This document shows positions 1 to 6,869 of a stretch of 24,999 nt of DNA, in pieces. The first letter of the stretch is position 1. Every line of letters begins with the position of its first letter. The notes beneath the pieces are model-generated. The model had not been told where the DNA came from, searched no databases, and worked only from the letters and a program-made list of their open reading frames with translations. The DNA is from JBAPRR01 sp049281195 (lineage in GTDB: Bacteria; Actinomycetota; Acidimicrobiia; Acidimicrobiales; CAVXTF01), in the NCBI GenBank assembly GCA_049281195.1, contig JBAPRR010000367.1, positions 1-24,999 of the forward strand. Reading direction: 5' to 3'. A program made the position numbers and the translations under genes.

Positions 1-368
1 AACAATGTGCACACCGACAAGCTCCGCGGCCGTCTCTGACGGAGAGTCTCGAGCACATACGAGCACGTCAACCCGGTATCAACGATGTCCTCCACCAGCA
101 CAACGTCACGATTGAAGATGTCGCTGCCCAAATCGAGGACGATCTGTGCCCTGCCGCTTCCTCCCTCGTAGTCGGTCACGGCCACGAAGTCGACGGCCAG
201 CGGTGCATCGATGCGGCGGATCAGATCGGCCAGTACGAGGATCCCACCTTTTTGTACCGCCACCAGTAGGGCTCCCGAGGGGAATGCAGCTGCGAGCTCC
301 CTGCCGAGGCGTTTCACCGCCGCGTCCACCTGACCCCGGGTGTGCACCACCCGGGCCAGAGGAGTCAC
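1..368 (-). CDS. hpt: Hypoxanthine/purine phosphoribosyltransferase family protein, C-terminus cut by window edge
   Basis: The reverse strand from 368 reads VTPLARVVHTRGQVDAAV and stays open to base 1. About 122 residues are visible and the C-terminus lies outside the window. The PRPP-binding loop appears as VLVEDIVDTGLT, the hallmark of hypoxanthine-guanine phosphoribosyltransferases, which join a purine base to PRPP to make IMP or GMP in the cytoplasm. Upstream motifs also fit: VAVQKGGILVLADLIRRI matches the 'LKG-A--F--DL' region and PLAVDFVAVTDYEGG the second strand. The GTG start overlaps the ftsR stop by four bases (GTGA), so translation is probably coupled to ftsR. No separate ribosome site is obvious. 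Other type I PRTases (for example xanthine PRTase) are possible, but the EDIVDTG loop favours HPRT. The family call is firm; exact substrate is inferred. Confidence 0.88.
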   Translation of the reverse strand, partial: MTPLARVVHTRGQVDAAVKRLGRELAAAFPSGALLVAVQKGGILVLADLIRRIDAPLAVDFVAVTDYEGGSGRAQIVLDLGSDIFNRDVVLVEDIVDTGLTCSYVLETLRQRRPRSLSVCTL

Positions 369-1669
369 CCCCCGAGCAGATCCTGGAGACTGCGCCGCAC
401 CAAGGCCGCCCTCATGCCCTGGCCGAGTTCGGTCAGCTCGGAGACCATCTCGGCGGCCCGTCTTCTGGCATCGGGGTTTCGCTGCTTCAAAAGCGGCAGC
501 ACCAGCTGCTCGACGAATCCGCTTTCGCGCTCAGAAGCGTGCTTGTAGAGCCGTAGGTGCCTGGGCTCGATGCCGAACTGGGCGAACCCTGCCGCCAACC
601 GGGCCAGGGCCAGCTCGAGCTCGTCGTAGTGGGCCACCCCGCCGACCGGCTTGCCTTTGAGGATCCCGTAGGAGTCGAGCTCGGCCACCTGTGACTCGGT
701 GAGACCCGTGGCCGATGCCACCTCGGCGGCGGTCAGCCTGGTGTCCCTGGGGTCGACCGCATCGGTGTCGTGCGTGTCGTGACGGATCCCTCTGGCGCCG
801 GGCTGGTGCCGCGTGACCGGGGAGCTGCCGGTATCCATGGTGCCGGGATCCATGATTTCGGTATCCGTGGTATCGGGATCCGCAGTTTCGGGGACCCTGG
901 TGTCCGGCTCCCGCTCCGAAGCGCCGGCGAGTGCGCCTCCACGTTGGACCGCGGCCCTTTGGGGGATGACCCGAGCCACCTCTTCGGAGGCCAGGGATTT
1001 GGTCGGTGCGCTCCCATCGCCTGTCGTGACGGTCCGGGGTTCGGCCAACGGACGCAGCGGTCTCGGCTCGTTCGCTTTTGTAGGGACAGAGTGAATGACG
1101 GGCCTGTCGGCTCCGGCCGAGTGGGTTCTTGCGCTGGTGGGGGCCGGCTCCGCGGTGGGGACGCCCGAGGGACCGGCGAGCACACCCGGTCTGGAGGGTC
1201 CGGAGACATTTGCCGCCCGCGGGCTGCGAGCGGCGTGCGCGCCGTTTCGGACCGCCTGCTGCTCTACTTCCTCCCGCTTGTGGCTGCCATGACCGTTCTC
1301 GGCGGAGTCTGTGCCGGCCAGGCCCGAGGCATCCGCGTCCTCGCGTTTGGCGTGGGCGCCCCGCACCTTGGTCCCGGTTTCGGTCGCGGATTCCGGGGCG
1401 ATCGCCGTGGCCGTCGCCGAACCCTCGTCTTCGAGGCGACCCTTGATGACCTTGAGGGGGAGGAAGTTCTCCCGCTGCTGACGCAGAACCCAACGCAGGC
1501 GCTCGACGTCGTGCTCATAGAACTTGCGGTAGCCGGAAGGCGTGCGCTCCGGATTGACCAGTCCCTGGCTTTCCAGGAACCTGATCTTCGAGATCGTGAT
1601 GTCGTCGAACTCCTGACGAAGAAGGGTCAGGACGTCTCCGATCGACAGGTAAGAGCGTCCGGTCGTCAC
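365..1669 (-). CDS. ftsR: MerR-family regulator of the FtsR (Rv1828) type with a very long linker
   Basis: Residues 8-82 form a MerR helix-turn-helix (LSIGDVLTLL, ITISKIRFLESQGLV, RTPSGYRKF, then FLPLKVIKGRLED). Residues 312-434 form a conserved C-terminal domain (LTAAEVASATG, FGIEPRHLRLYKH, VEQLVLPLLKQRNPDARRRA) like that of the actinobacterial cell-division regulator FtsR. Known members are about 250 residues; this one has 434. The extra length is a low-complexity, acidic/Thr/Pro-rich linker at about 83-311. The genes upstream are an FHA protein and gcvH, as in mycobacteria. The GTG start at 1669 is the first possible start after an in-frame stop and has no Shine-Dalgarno sequence of its own; it overlaps the stop of a possible small upstream ORF (1666-1797). 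FtsR proteins activate ftsZ transcription in Corynebacterium; the same role here is inferred. Confidence 0.88.
   Translation of the reverse strand: MTTGRSYLSIGDVLTLLRQEFDDITISKIRFLESQGLVNPERTPSGYRKFYEHDVERLRWVLRQQRENFLPLKVIKGRLEDEGSATATAIAPESATETGTKVRGAHAKREDADASGLAGTDSAENGHGSHKREEVEQQAVRNGAHAARSPRAANVSGPSRPGVLAGPSGVPTAEPAPTSARTHSAGADRPVIHSVPTKANEPRPLRPLAEPRTVTTGDGSAPTKSLASEEVARVIPQRAAVQRGGALAGASEREPDTRVPETADPDTTDTEIMDPGTMDTGSSPVTRHQPGARGIRHDTHDTDAVDPRDTRLTAAEVASATGLTESQVAELDSYGILKGKPVGGVAHYDELELALARLAAGFAQFGIEPRHLRLYKHASERESGFVEQLVLPLLKQRNPDARRRAAEMVSELTELGQGMRAALVRRSLQDLLGG
830..919 (-). repeat. 30-bp imperfect tandem repeat in the ftsR linker
   Basis: On the plus strand two 30-base units (830-859 and 860-889) are clearly related, sharing GGTATCC, GGGATCC and a terminal TTTC. 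A third, more diverged copy runs 890-919. They encode ten-residue units of the ETADPDTTDT / EIMDPGTMDT type, rich in Asp and Thr. Such in-frame repeats suggest the linker grew by slippage or unequal recombination. Confidence 0.6.
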
Positions 1670-1797
1670 GGCGCAGACACCGGCAGCGCCGTCGGCAACA
1701 CGGATTCCCTCCCCATTCTCACCGTCGTCGTGCTCACTGCTTTTGCCCTCACCGCTTCAGCACCAAGGATCGCATCGGTGCCCTTTTCCCAGATCAC
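1666..1797 (-). CDS. Possible small ORF (43 aa) bridging the FHA gene and ftsR
   Basis: A 44-codon frame fills the whole gap between the FHA gene and ftsR. Its GTG at 1797 overlaps the FHA stop (GTGA), and its TGA at 1668-1666 overlaps the ftsR GTG (GTGA). The peptide starts MIWEKGTDAILGAEAV and ends VLPTALPVSAP; I recognise no family. About 72% of its third codon positions are G or C, lower than a typical gene here but well above non-coding frames. A strong internal GGGGAGGG six bases before an in-frame GTG at 1701 could also start a shorter 11-codon version. Either form could deliver ribosomes to ftsR by termination-reinitiation. It could instead be a chance frame. Confidence 0.3.
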   Translation of the reverse strand: MIWEKGTDAILGAEAVRAKAVSTTTVRMGRESVLPTALPVSAP

Positions 1798-2276
1798 TCC
1801 TCGGCCGCAGGCAGATATACGAGCTTGAACTTGCCGATCTGTACGACGTCGCCGCTCTTCAACGCTGCCTGTTCTATGCGCTCACGATTCACATACGTGC
1901 CGTTCAAACTCCCCACATCGCGGACCTCGTCGCCCGACTCTCCCTTATGGAATTCCGCGTGTCTGCGCGACACGGTGATGTCGTCGAGGAAGATGTCGCT
2001 CTCGGGATGCCTGCCCACGCGGGTCACATCTGAATCGAGGACGAATCTCGTGCCCGCGTTCGGACCGCGCTCCACGACGAGCAGACCCGAACCTTCCGCT
2101 CTGTCGGGAAGGGTGACCGTCACCTCCTCCTCTCCGATGTCCCCCGTGGCATCGACCGGATGGAGAGTGATGGTGGCATCGGAGCCCGATGTCGTCAGCA
2201 CCACGCCGCACGACGAGCAGAAGTTGGCGTCGGGCGGGTTGCGATGTCCACAGTTGTTGCAGAACACGCCAACCAC
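1794..2276 (-). CDS. garA: GarA-type FHA-domain protein with N-terminal zinc ribbon
   Basis: The N-terminus has a zinc ribbon (FCNNCGHRNP then NFCSSCG, two CxxC pairs). The C-terminal ~95 residues form a forkhead-associated domain: TRVGRHPESDIFLDD, VSRRHAEF and GSLNGTYVN are the conserved phosphothreonine-binding loops (Gly-Arg, Ser-x-x-His, Asn-Gly-Thr). I chose the GTG at 2276 because a GGGGGA lies nine bases upstream; a GTG at 2267 or a longer TTG/ATG-type start at 2351 are alternatives. The resulting 160 residues match the ~160 of mycobacterial GarA, and the gcvH-garA-ftsR order is the same. GarA binds and regulates 2-oxoglutarate enzymes in mycobacteria. The N-terminal ETTS phosphosite of mycobacterial GarA is not present, so kinase control would have to differ. 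Confidence 0.87.
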   Translation of the reverse strand: MVGVFCNNCGHRNPPDANFCSSCGVVLTTSGSDATITLHPVDATGDIGEEEVTVTLPDRAEGSGLLVVERGPNAGTRFVLDSDVTRVGRHPESDIFLDDITVSRRHAEFHKGESGDEVRDVGSLNGTYVNRERIEQAALKSGDVVQIGKFKLVYLPAAEE

Positions 2277-2328
2277 GCTAGCCCGTCCCCCTTCGTGGCT
2301 GGCCCGGGACTCAACGCCATCGACCCGG

Positions 2329-2362
2329 AATGCTTGGAATTCCAGAGGCATTGCTCTGCCTC
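2329..2362. promoter_or_regulatory. Overlapping inverted repeats between gcvH and the FHA gene
   Basis: The 119-bp gap holds TGGAATTCCA (2335-2344), flanked by AATGC and GCATT arms (2329-2333, 2348-2352). It overlaps a second perfect hairpin, GAGGCA-ttgctc-TGCCTC (2345-2362). The hairpin could weaken read-through from gcvH, and the palindrome could be an operator for the FHA gene. There is no following T-run, so a classical terminator is unlikely. Confidence 0.3.
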
Positions 2363-2395
2363 GACAGGGGATCTCATTGCTCTTTCGTGGCTGTT

Positions 2396-2782
2396 CTATG
2401 ACTCTTCTATGAGGGCGCGGTACTCGCCTGCGCTCATGAGACCGGCGAGCGCCCCGTCGGCGCCGGGCTGAATCTCACAGATCCAGCCGTTGCCGTAGGG
2501 ATCGTCGTTCAACTGCTCGGGGGCCTCAGACAGAGAGGAGTTGACGGCGACGACCACACCGGACAGCGGGGAGAAGATCTCGGAAACGGACTTGGTCGAC
2601 TCCACCTCGCCGAGCGCGTCACCCGCTGACAGGTCCACCCCCTCGGTTGGCAGTTGGATGAACACGACGTCGCCGAGATTGTCCTGGGCGTAATCGGTGA
2701 TACCCACACGCACCCGCCCGTCAGGAAGGAGCTTGGCCCACTCGTGGTCTCGCGAATATGAGAGGTCTTCAGGGAAAAGCAC
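2396..2782 (-). CDS. gcvH: Glycine cleavage system H protein
   Basis: At 128 residues this is the usual length for GcvH, the lipoyl carrier that shuttles the aminomethyl group between the P, T and L proteins of glycine cleavage. SYSRDHEWAKL and VGITDYAQDNLGDVVFIQLP are the conserved N-terminal segments. The lipoylation site is Lys64 in GEVESTKSVSEIFSPLSG. The start is a GTG at 2782 with a weak AGGG upstream. None of the other glycine cleavage genes is present here, so in this neighbourhood it belongs to the conserved gcvH-garA-ftsR group rather than a gcv operon. It follows the fusion gene by 81 bp on the same strand. Confidence 0.96.
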   Translation of the reverse strand: MLFPEDLSYSRDHEWAKLLPDGRVRVGITDYAQDNLGDVVFIQLPTEGVDLSAGDALGEVESTKSVSEIFSPLSGVVVAVNSSLSEAPEQLNDDPYGNGWICEIQPGADGALAGLMSAGEYRALIEES

Positions 2783-2863
2783 GGTTCGGCACCCTACCGG
2801 AAAGCTCGAACTTCAGACCAGAGCTTCCGCAAATGCTTTTGTTACGCGCACATATCAGCCATG

Positions 2864-5368
2864 TCAGCGCATCATCTGGCGAATCCGTGCTGCCTGCTCA
2901 AGGACCTTCTGTGATGCACCTGACTCGGTCCGCGCTTCGGCCCATATGTGGGTGAGCGGTTCCTCGGGATCAGGAAGTACGAGTACCCAACCGTCCTCGT
3001 CCGGAAGCTTGACACCGTCCACCAGGATCAGATCGCGCCGCGAGGACCGTTCGACAAGGGTGCGCATGATGGCGCCCTTCTGGTCCCACGGGGTCACCAC
3101 CGATTGGTGGACGATGTTGATCTGCGGCAGGTCGGAAGTCAGCTTCGAAAGGCGGTCTCCGGATTTGACCAGCAAACCCAGGAGGTGCACGAGCGCCGCG
3201 ACCGCATCGAATGCGGGCAGGAACGTGGGGAAGATGAATCCGCCGTTCTGGCTGGCACCGAACACCACGCCGGGAGTGGTCGACGCCTCCATCAGATGAG
3301 CCGGCGACAGCTTCGTCCACACGATCTCGATCCCCTGCTCCCGGCACAGCTCTTCCACGACCATGGGCACAGCGACCGGAAGGCACACCCGGGCTCCGGG
3401 ACCGGCGGACTGGGCGACAAGGGCGAGAAGCACGAGCAGGGCTTCGTCGTCTGTCAGGACACGCCCCTCGTCGTCGACCAGCGTGAGCAACTCGCCTCCG
3501 GGGTCGAAGACAGCCCCCATGTGGGCGCCCGATGCGGTGACCAGATCGGCGACGTGCTTGGCGGAGCTTGTGCGATCTATCCCCATGACCGCCGAGGTCG
3601 ATGCGTAGGGGTTGACCACCAGAACCTCGGCCCCGAGCTTCGCCAGAACGTTCGGCATCACAAAGCTCGTCGTTCCGAACGAGTAGTCGAGAACAAGTTT
3701 GAACCCCGCGCTCGAGATCGCGTCCGTGCCCACCGGGCCGGCGTCGATCGAATCGACCAGCGCGGAGGTGTAGTGCTCGAGCGCCCGACCGGGGAAACCG
3801 ATCTCGCCGATCTCGGCGGCCAGGGTCCGCCTGAAGTCCTCACGGTGGTAGAGGCGTTCGATACGCCTTTGGGTGACCTCGTCCACGTCGAGGCCTCCCT
3901 TGTTGAAAAAGCGGATAACGACCGACTGGGAGTCCTCCGATGCAAGCCTGACCGTTACCCCGCCGATGGACGGGGAGGAACGAACCTGCTGACGGGTGAC
4001 CGGCACAGTGGCAGCTTCGAGGTCGTCCACGTTCACGCCCGCCGCGTTGCATCCGATCATTACTGCGCGCTTGAGCATCCTGGCTGCGCGTGAGGTGTCT
4101 CGTGAGGTGGTTACCGTCGAACCTTTTTCAAGCGTTCCCGCCCACGCCCGTGACAGGCGCATGACGAGCTCGGGGGTTATGTCGACGTTCGCGAGACCGG
4201 TCACCCCCGTGCGGCCGAACAACGACCGCGCACCGCGGGACTCCCACACGATCGAGGTGTTGACGGTGGCGCCCGCTTCAACGGTCTTGAACGGGTACAC
4301 CTTCACGTTCGAGGTGATCACGGCTCCCGCGCCGACGAAGCACTCCTCTCCGAGGACGACGCCGTCTTCGCAGTGCACACCCTGACGAAGGTCGCACGAA
4401 CGCCCGAGGACAGTGCCGTCGATGCCTACCCCGTTTCCGAGAAAGCTGTTCTCGTGAACGACCGATCTTGCGATGGCGACGTTGTCGCCGATCTGGGTGT
4501 TCTGGCCGAGCACCGTGTAGGAACGAAGATGGGTACCGGCACCTACGTGGGCGTTGGCGCCGATGATGGCCGGCCCGTCGATCCGGGCGGTCGGGTTCAC
4601 TTCCGCACCCTTACCGAGCCATACCCCCGGCTTCAGCATGAAGCCGGCCACGTCGACCTGCACCTTGGCGTCCATCACGTCCTGGTGGGCCCTCAGGTAC
4701 GCCTCGAGGGTCCCGACGTCCTCCCAGTAACCCTCGGTGACGTGCCCGAACAGGGGCTTGCCGGCGGCGAGAACGTCGGGAAAAACGTCGGCCGAGAAGT
4801 CGACGGGGCGTCCTGAAGGGATGTAATCGAATATCTCGGGTTCCAAGACGTAGATACCGGTGTTGATTGTGTCGCTGAAGACCTGACCCCAGGTCGGCTT
4901 TTCCAAGAAACGTTCGATGGCGCCGTTCTTGTCCGTGATGACGATCCCGAACTCGAGCGGATCGTCCACCGATTTGAGAGCGATGGTGGCCAGGGCACCT
5001 GCCTCTTCGTGCGCCGCCACTGCGGCCGACAGGTCCATGTCGGTGAGCACGTCTCCCGATATGACGAGGAACCTCTCTTCGAGTTGCTCCCGGGCATTCA
5101 GGATCGATCCCGCGGTACCCAACGGGTTCGCCTCGGTGGCGTACGCCATCCGGACGCCGAATTCCGAGCCGTCCCCGAAGTAGTTGCGGATGACGTTTGC
5201 CATGAATGCCACGGTCACCACGACGTCTTCGAAGCCGTGACTCCTCAGAAGCGCGACGACGTGCTCCATCATCGGGCGGTTGGCGAGCGGAAGCATCGGC
5301 TTCGGCTGGTTGGAGGTGAGCGGCCTAAGGCGCGTTCCCTCACCACCGGCCATGATCACGGCCTTCAT
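2864..5368 (-). CDS. Sugar-1-phosphate nucleotidyltransferase fused to a degenerate phosphohexomutase domain
   Basis: Residues 1 to about 235 are a nucleotidyltransferase (MAGGEGTRLRPLTSNQPKP, then SGDVLTDMD, FLEKP and YWEDVGT). Residues about 250-370 form a left-handed beta-helix of hexapeptide repeats (IIGANAHVGAG, VLGQNTQIGDN, VVLGEECFVGAG). The rest looks like a phosphomannomutase/phosphoglucomutase. The 834-residue length and layout match actinobacterial proteins annotated as mannose-1-phosphate guanylyltransferase. The mutase half is degenerate: the usual metal loop DGDxDR is DPGGEL at 622-627, and the GExSGH sugar loop is ASQNGG at 705-710. No TASHNP phosphoserine loop is seen near RSSP (463-466). 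The first domain probably makes a GDP- or UDP-sugar for cell-envelope glycans; the exact nucleotide and sugar are unknown. ATG at 5368 has GAGGGG seven bases upstream. Confidence 0.88.
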   Translation of the reverse strand: MKAVIMAGGEGTRLRPLTSNQPKPMLPLANRPMMEHVVALLRSHGFEDVVVTVAFMANVIRNYFGDGSEFGVRMAYATEANPLGTAGSILNAREQLEERFLVISGDVLTDMDLSAAVAAHEEAGALATIALKSVDDPLEFGIVITDKNGAIERFLEKPTWGQVFSDTINTGIYVLEPEIFDYIPSGRPVDFSADVFPDVLAAGKPLFGHVTEGYWEDVGTLEAYLRAHQDVMDAKVQVDVAGFMLKPGVWLGKGAEVNPTARIDGPAIIGANAHVGAGTHLRSYTVLGQNTQIGDNVAIARSVVHENSFLGNGVGIDGTVLGRSCDLRQGVHCEDGVVLGEECFVGAGAVITSNVKVYPFKTVEAGATVNTSIVWESRGARSLFGRTGVTGLANVDITPELVMRLSRAWAGTLEKGSTVTTSRDTSRAARMLKRAVMIGCNAAGVNVDDLEAATVPVTRQQVRSSPSIGGVTVRLASEDSQSVVIRFFNKGGLDVDEVTQRRIERLYHREDFRRTLAAEIGEIGFPGRALEHYTSALVDSIDAGPVGTDAISSAGFKLVLDYSFGTTSFVMPNVLAKLGAEVLVVNPYASTSAVMGIDRTSSAKHVADLVTASGAHMGAVFDPGGELLTLVDDEGRVLTDDEALLVLLALVAQSAGPGARVCLPVAVPMVVEELCREQGIEIVWTKLSPAHLMEASTTPGVVFGASQNGGFIFPTFLPAFDAVAALVHLLGLLVKSGDRLSKLTSDLPQINIVHQSVVTPWDQKGAIMRTLVERSSRRDLILVDGVKLPDEDGWVLVLPDPEEPLTHIWAEARTESGASQKVLEQAARIRQMMR

Positions 5369-5660
5369 CGGTCGCCCCTCACTTGACGAGTCTCACCTGA
5401 CTCATCGGGTCCTGTCGGTGTCGGGGAGCCTTCACGGGATTCTGATCTCATAGGTTTGTCTCGGCGTATCTCGGCATATCTGGGCGTGTTTGGCTGTGCC
5501 TGGCTACATCGGGGTGCTGGCATGCACGGTTCGAAACGGGTGCCCCCTTCGACGCTATCCCCCTGTTCATAACCCATCGGCGATGCGCTCCGATCGGCCT
5601 GTCATCTGCGGCTTTGGTGCCCGGCCCTCATCTCCGGCATGGCCACTCCGGTTCCGCCGG
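5369..5660. other. 292-bp non-coding gap upstream of the nucleotidyltransferase fusion gene
   Basis: No credible gene is seen. A 70-codon minus-strand frame (5577-5365) ends in an ATGA overlap with the downstream start, but only about half of its third positions are G/C, far below its neighbours, so I do not call it. The gap probably carries the promoter of the fusion gene and contains the 10-bp periodic repeat listed separately. Confidence 0.5.
5459..5508. repeat. Five-copy degenerate 10-bp tandem repeat
   Basis: Plus-strand decamers follow without gaps: TCTCGGCGTA, TCTCGGCATA, TCTGGGCGTG, TTTGGCTGTG, CCTGGCTACA. The period equals about one helical turn, placing each copy on the same DNA face. 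It lies about 90-140 bp upstream of the nucleotidyltransferase fusion start, within the likely promoter region. It is not in any credible gene, and the 10-bp period does not keep a reading frame. Confidence 0.5.
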
Positions 5661-6353
5661 CTACCTGTCTGATACCCGTATTCGGCCGGTTCTGCCTGAT
5701 CGAAGTGCGCGCCGCGCCACCGGGATGTATGCGGCAGCTGCAACCCAGGCCAGGGCCAGGCCCGGTATCCCGAAGATCCACGCGACGATCCTGACCGGGT
5801 CCTGCCAGCCCGCCGCCCCATGACCGAGCAGGAAGGCCGGGTAGGCGAACATCAATCCGAACGTCCCGGCCTTCCCGACGAAGAGGACGTCTATCCGTTG
5901 CGCGCCGAGCGATGCGAGCAGTAGGACAGCACCCGAGACGAGCACTTCCCTTCCGATGGTCGCCAATCCGAACCAAAGAGGTGCCGCACCTCGCACGAGG
6001 ATGGAGATGACACCGGTTGCGACGAGAAGTCGATCCGCCAGTGGGTCCAGGATCTTTCCGAGCGTCGATACCTGATGGAAGCGCCGGGCCACAAAGCCGT
6101 CCACCCAGTCGGTTGCTCCGAGGACCGCCAGCAGGATCGCAGCTGCGGTCTGCTTGTCGGCACCAAAAAGGAGCCACACGAACACGCCGATTCCTAAGAG
6201 ACGCAAGAGGGTGACGGCGTTCGGAACCGTGAGGATGCGATCCTCGCCCTCGCCGGTGAAACCAGCAGGTTCGGCAGCGGGTTGGCCGGCAGGTTCGGCG
6301 GCGGACGTAGCGGCAGAGTGAGGTGTCGCGCCTACCGATCTGTCTGCCTTCAC
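5661..6353 (-). CDS. CDP-alcohol phosphatidyltransferase, probably cardiolipin synthase or PGP synthase
   Basis: The exact family signature DG-x2-AR-x8-G-x3-D-x3-D is present as DGFVARRF...GKILDPLAD. This catalytic site swaps CMP for an alcohol acceptor at the inner membrane face. The protein has about 230 residues with a polar, Ala/Pro-rich N-terminus (residues 1-35) and about six hydrophobic segments (for example VTLLRLLGIGVFVWLLFG and GIPGLALAWVAAAAYIPVA). In Streptomyces coelicolor the neighbour of the equivalent nucleotidyltransferase fusion gene is a CDP-alcohol type cardiolipin synthase, so cardiolipin or phosphatidylglycerol-phosphate synthesis is the best guess. Sequence alone does not separate these two. 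The GTG start at 6353 is nine bases after the merR stop, so it is cotranscribed with merR and the exporter. Confidence 0.88.
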   Translation of the reverse strand: MKADRSVGATPHSAATSAAEPAGQPAAEPAGFTGEGEDRILTVPNAVTLLRLLGIGVFVWLLFGADKQTAAAILLAVLGATDWVDGFVARRFHQVSTLGKILDPLADRLLVATGVISILVRGAAPLWFGLATIGREVLVSGAVLLLASLGAQRIDVLFVGKAGTFGLMFAYPAFLLGHGAAGWQDPVRIVAWIFGIPGLALAWVAAAAYIPVARRALRSGRTGRIRVSDR

Positions 6354-6362
6354 GCGCAGAGC

Positions 6363-6854
6363 CTATTTCGATGCCGTGACCTTGCCTGCTCCTGACTCGC
6401 TTTCCAACTTTTTGGCCGTGACCTTGTAGCGCTTGGAGCGGTCCTCGAGCTCGAGCATCATCTCGTCGAGCCTTCCTTGCTTCGCCCGGACGGTCTGTTT
6501 CAATTTCTCGTTGATCTGGCTGGCCTCAGACAGGATGGACTTGCGCCTGGCGAGATCAGCACCGGAGTTGTACTCGGAGCGCAGATCGGCCAGCTGGTCC
6601 TCTCCCCTCAGGATGGCCTTGATCTCACCCAGATCGAACCCGAGCAGCTCCTGGAGCTCGCGGATGCGGAGAAGCCTCGCGATGTCGTCAGTGGTGTACC
6701 GGCGCGCGCCACCCGCCGAATGTCCGGCAGGCGCCAGGAGCTCGAGCTCCTCGTAGTAACGGAGGGTCCTGCAGGAGACACCGACCTGTTCGGCTGCCTC
6801 ACCGATGCGGAACAGTCCGTCAGTCGAACTCTTCATTTCCTTCGCCTCCGCCAT
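6363..6854 (-). CDS. MerR-family transcriptional regulator with C-terminal coiled coil
   Basis: A MerR helix-turn-helix runs from LFRIGEAAEQVGVSCRTLRY through YEELELLAP and RRYTTDDIARLLRIREL to LGFDLGEIKAIL. A charged helix follows that should form the dimer coiled coil (LARRKSILSEASQINEKL, QGRLDEMMLELEDR). No Cys-rich metal site is visible, so the ligand is unlikely to be a metal. Three ATG starts are possible: 6869 (abutting the exporter stop), 6854 (GGGAGG five bases upstream) and 6836 (GGAGG eight bases upstream). I list 6854, but 6836 is equally good. It lies directly after the MFS exporter, and the palindrome upstream of that exporter (8706-8727) is its likely operator, which would make the operon autoregulated. 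Confidence 0.9.
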   Translation of the reverse strand: MAEAKEMKSSTDGLFRIGEAAEQVGVSCRTLRYYEELELLAPAGHSAGGARRYTTDDIARLLRIRELQELLGFDLGEIKAILRGEDQLADLRSEYNSGADLARRKSILSEASQINEKLKQTVRAKQGRLDEMMLELEDRSKRYKVTAKKLESESGAGKVTASK

Positions 6855-6869
6855 CCTTGCCTCCCCCAT

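Noticed and set aside
770..1828. Long plus-strand frame (352 codons) opposite ftsR
   Set aside because: It is a shadow of the ftsR linker codons; no domain is recognisable, and the minus-strand frame has clear MerR and C-terminal domains.
2948..4093. Plus-strand frame (381 codons) opposite the nucleotidyltransferase fusion
   Set aside because: Antisense shadow of a conserved protein in high-GC DNA; no recognisable motif.
5365..5577. 70-codon minus-strand frame ending in ATGA over the nucleotidyltransferase start
   Set aside because: Third-position G/C is only about half, it lacks a ribosome site, and the 10-bp repeat inside it does not keep frame.
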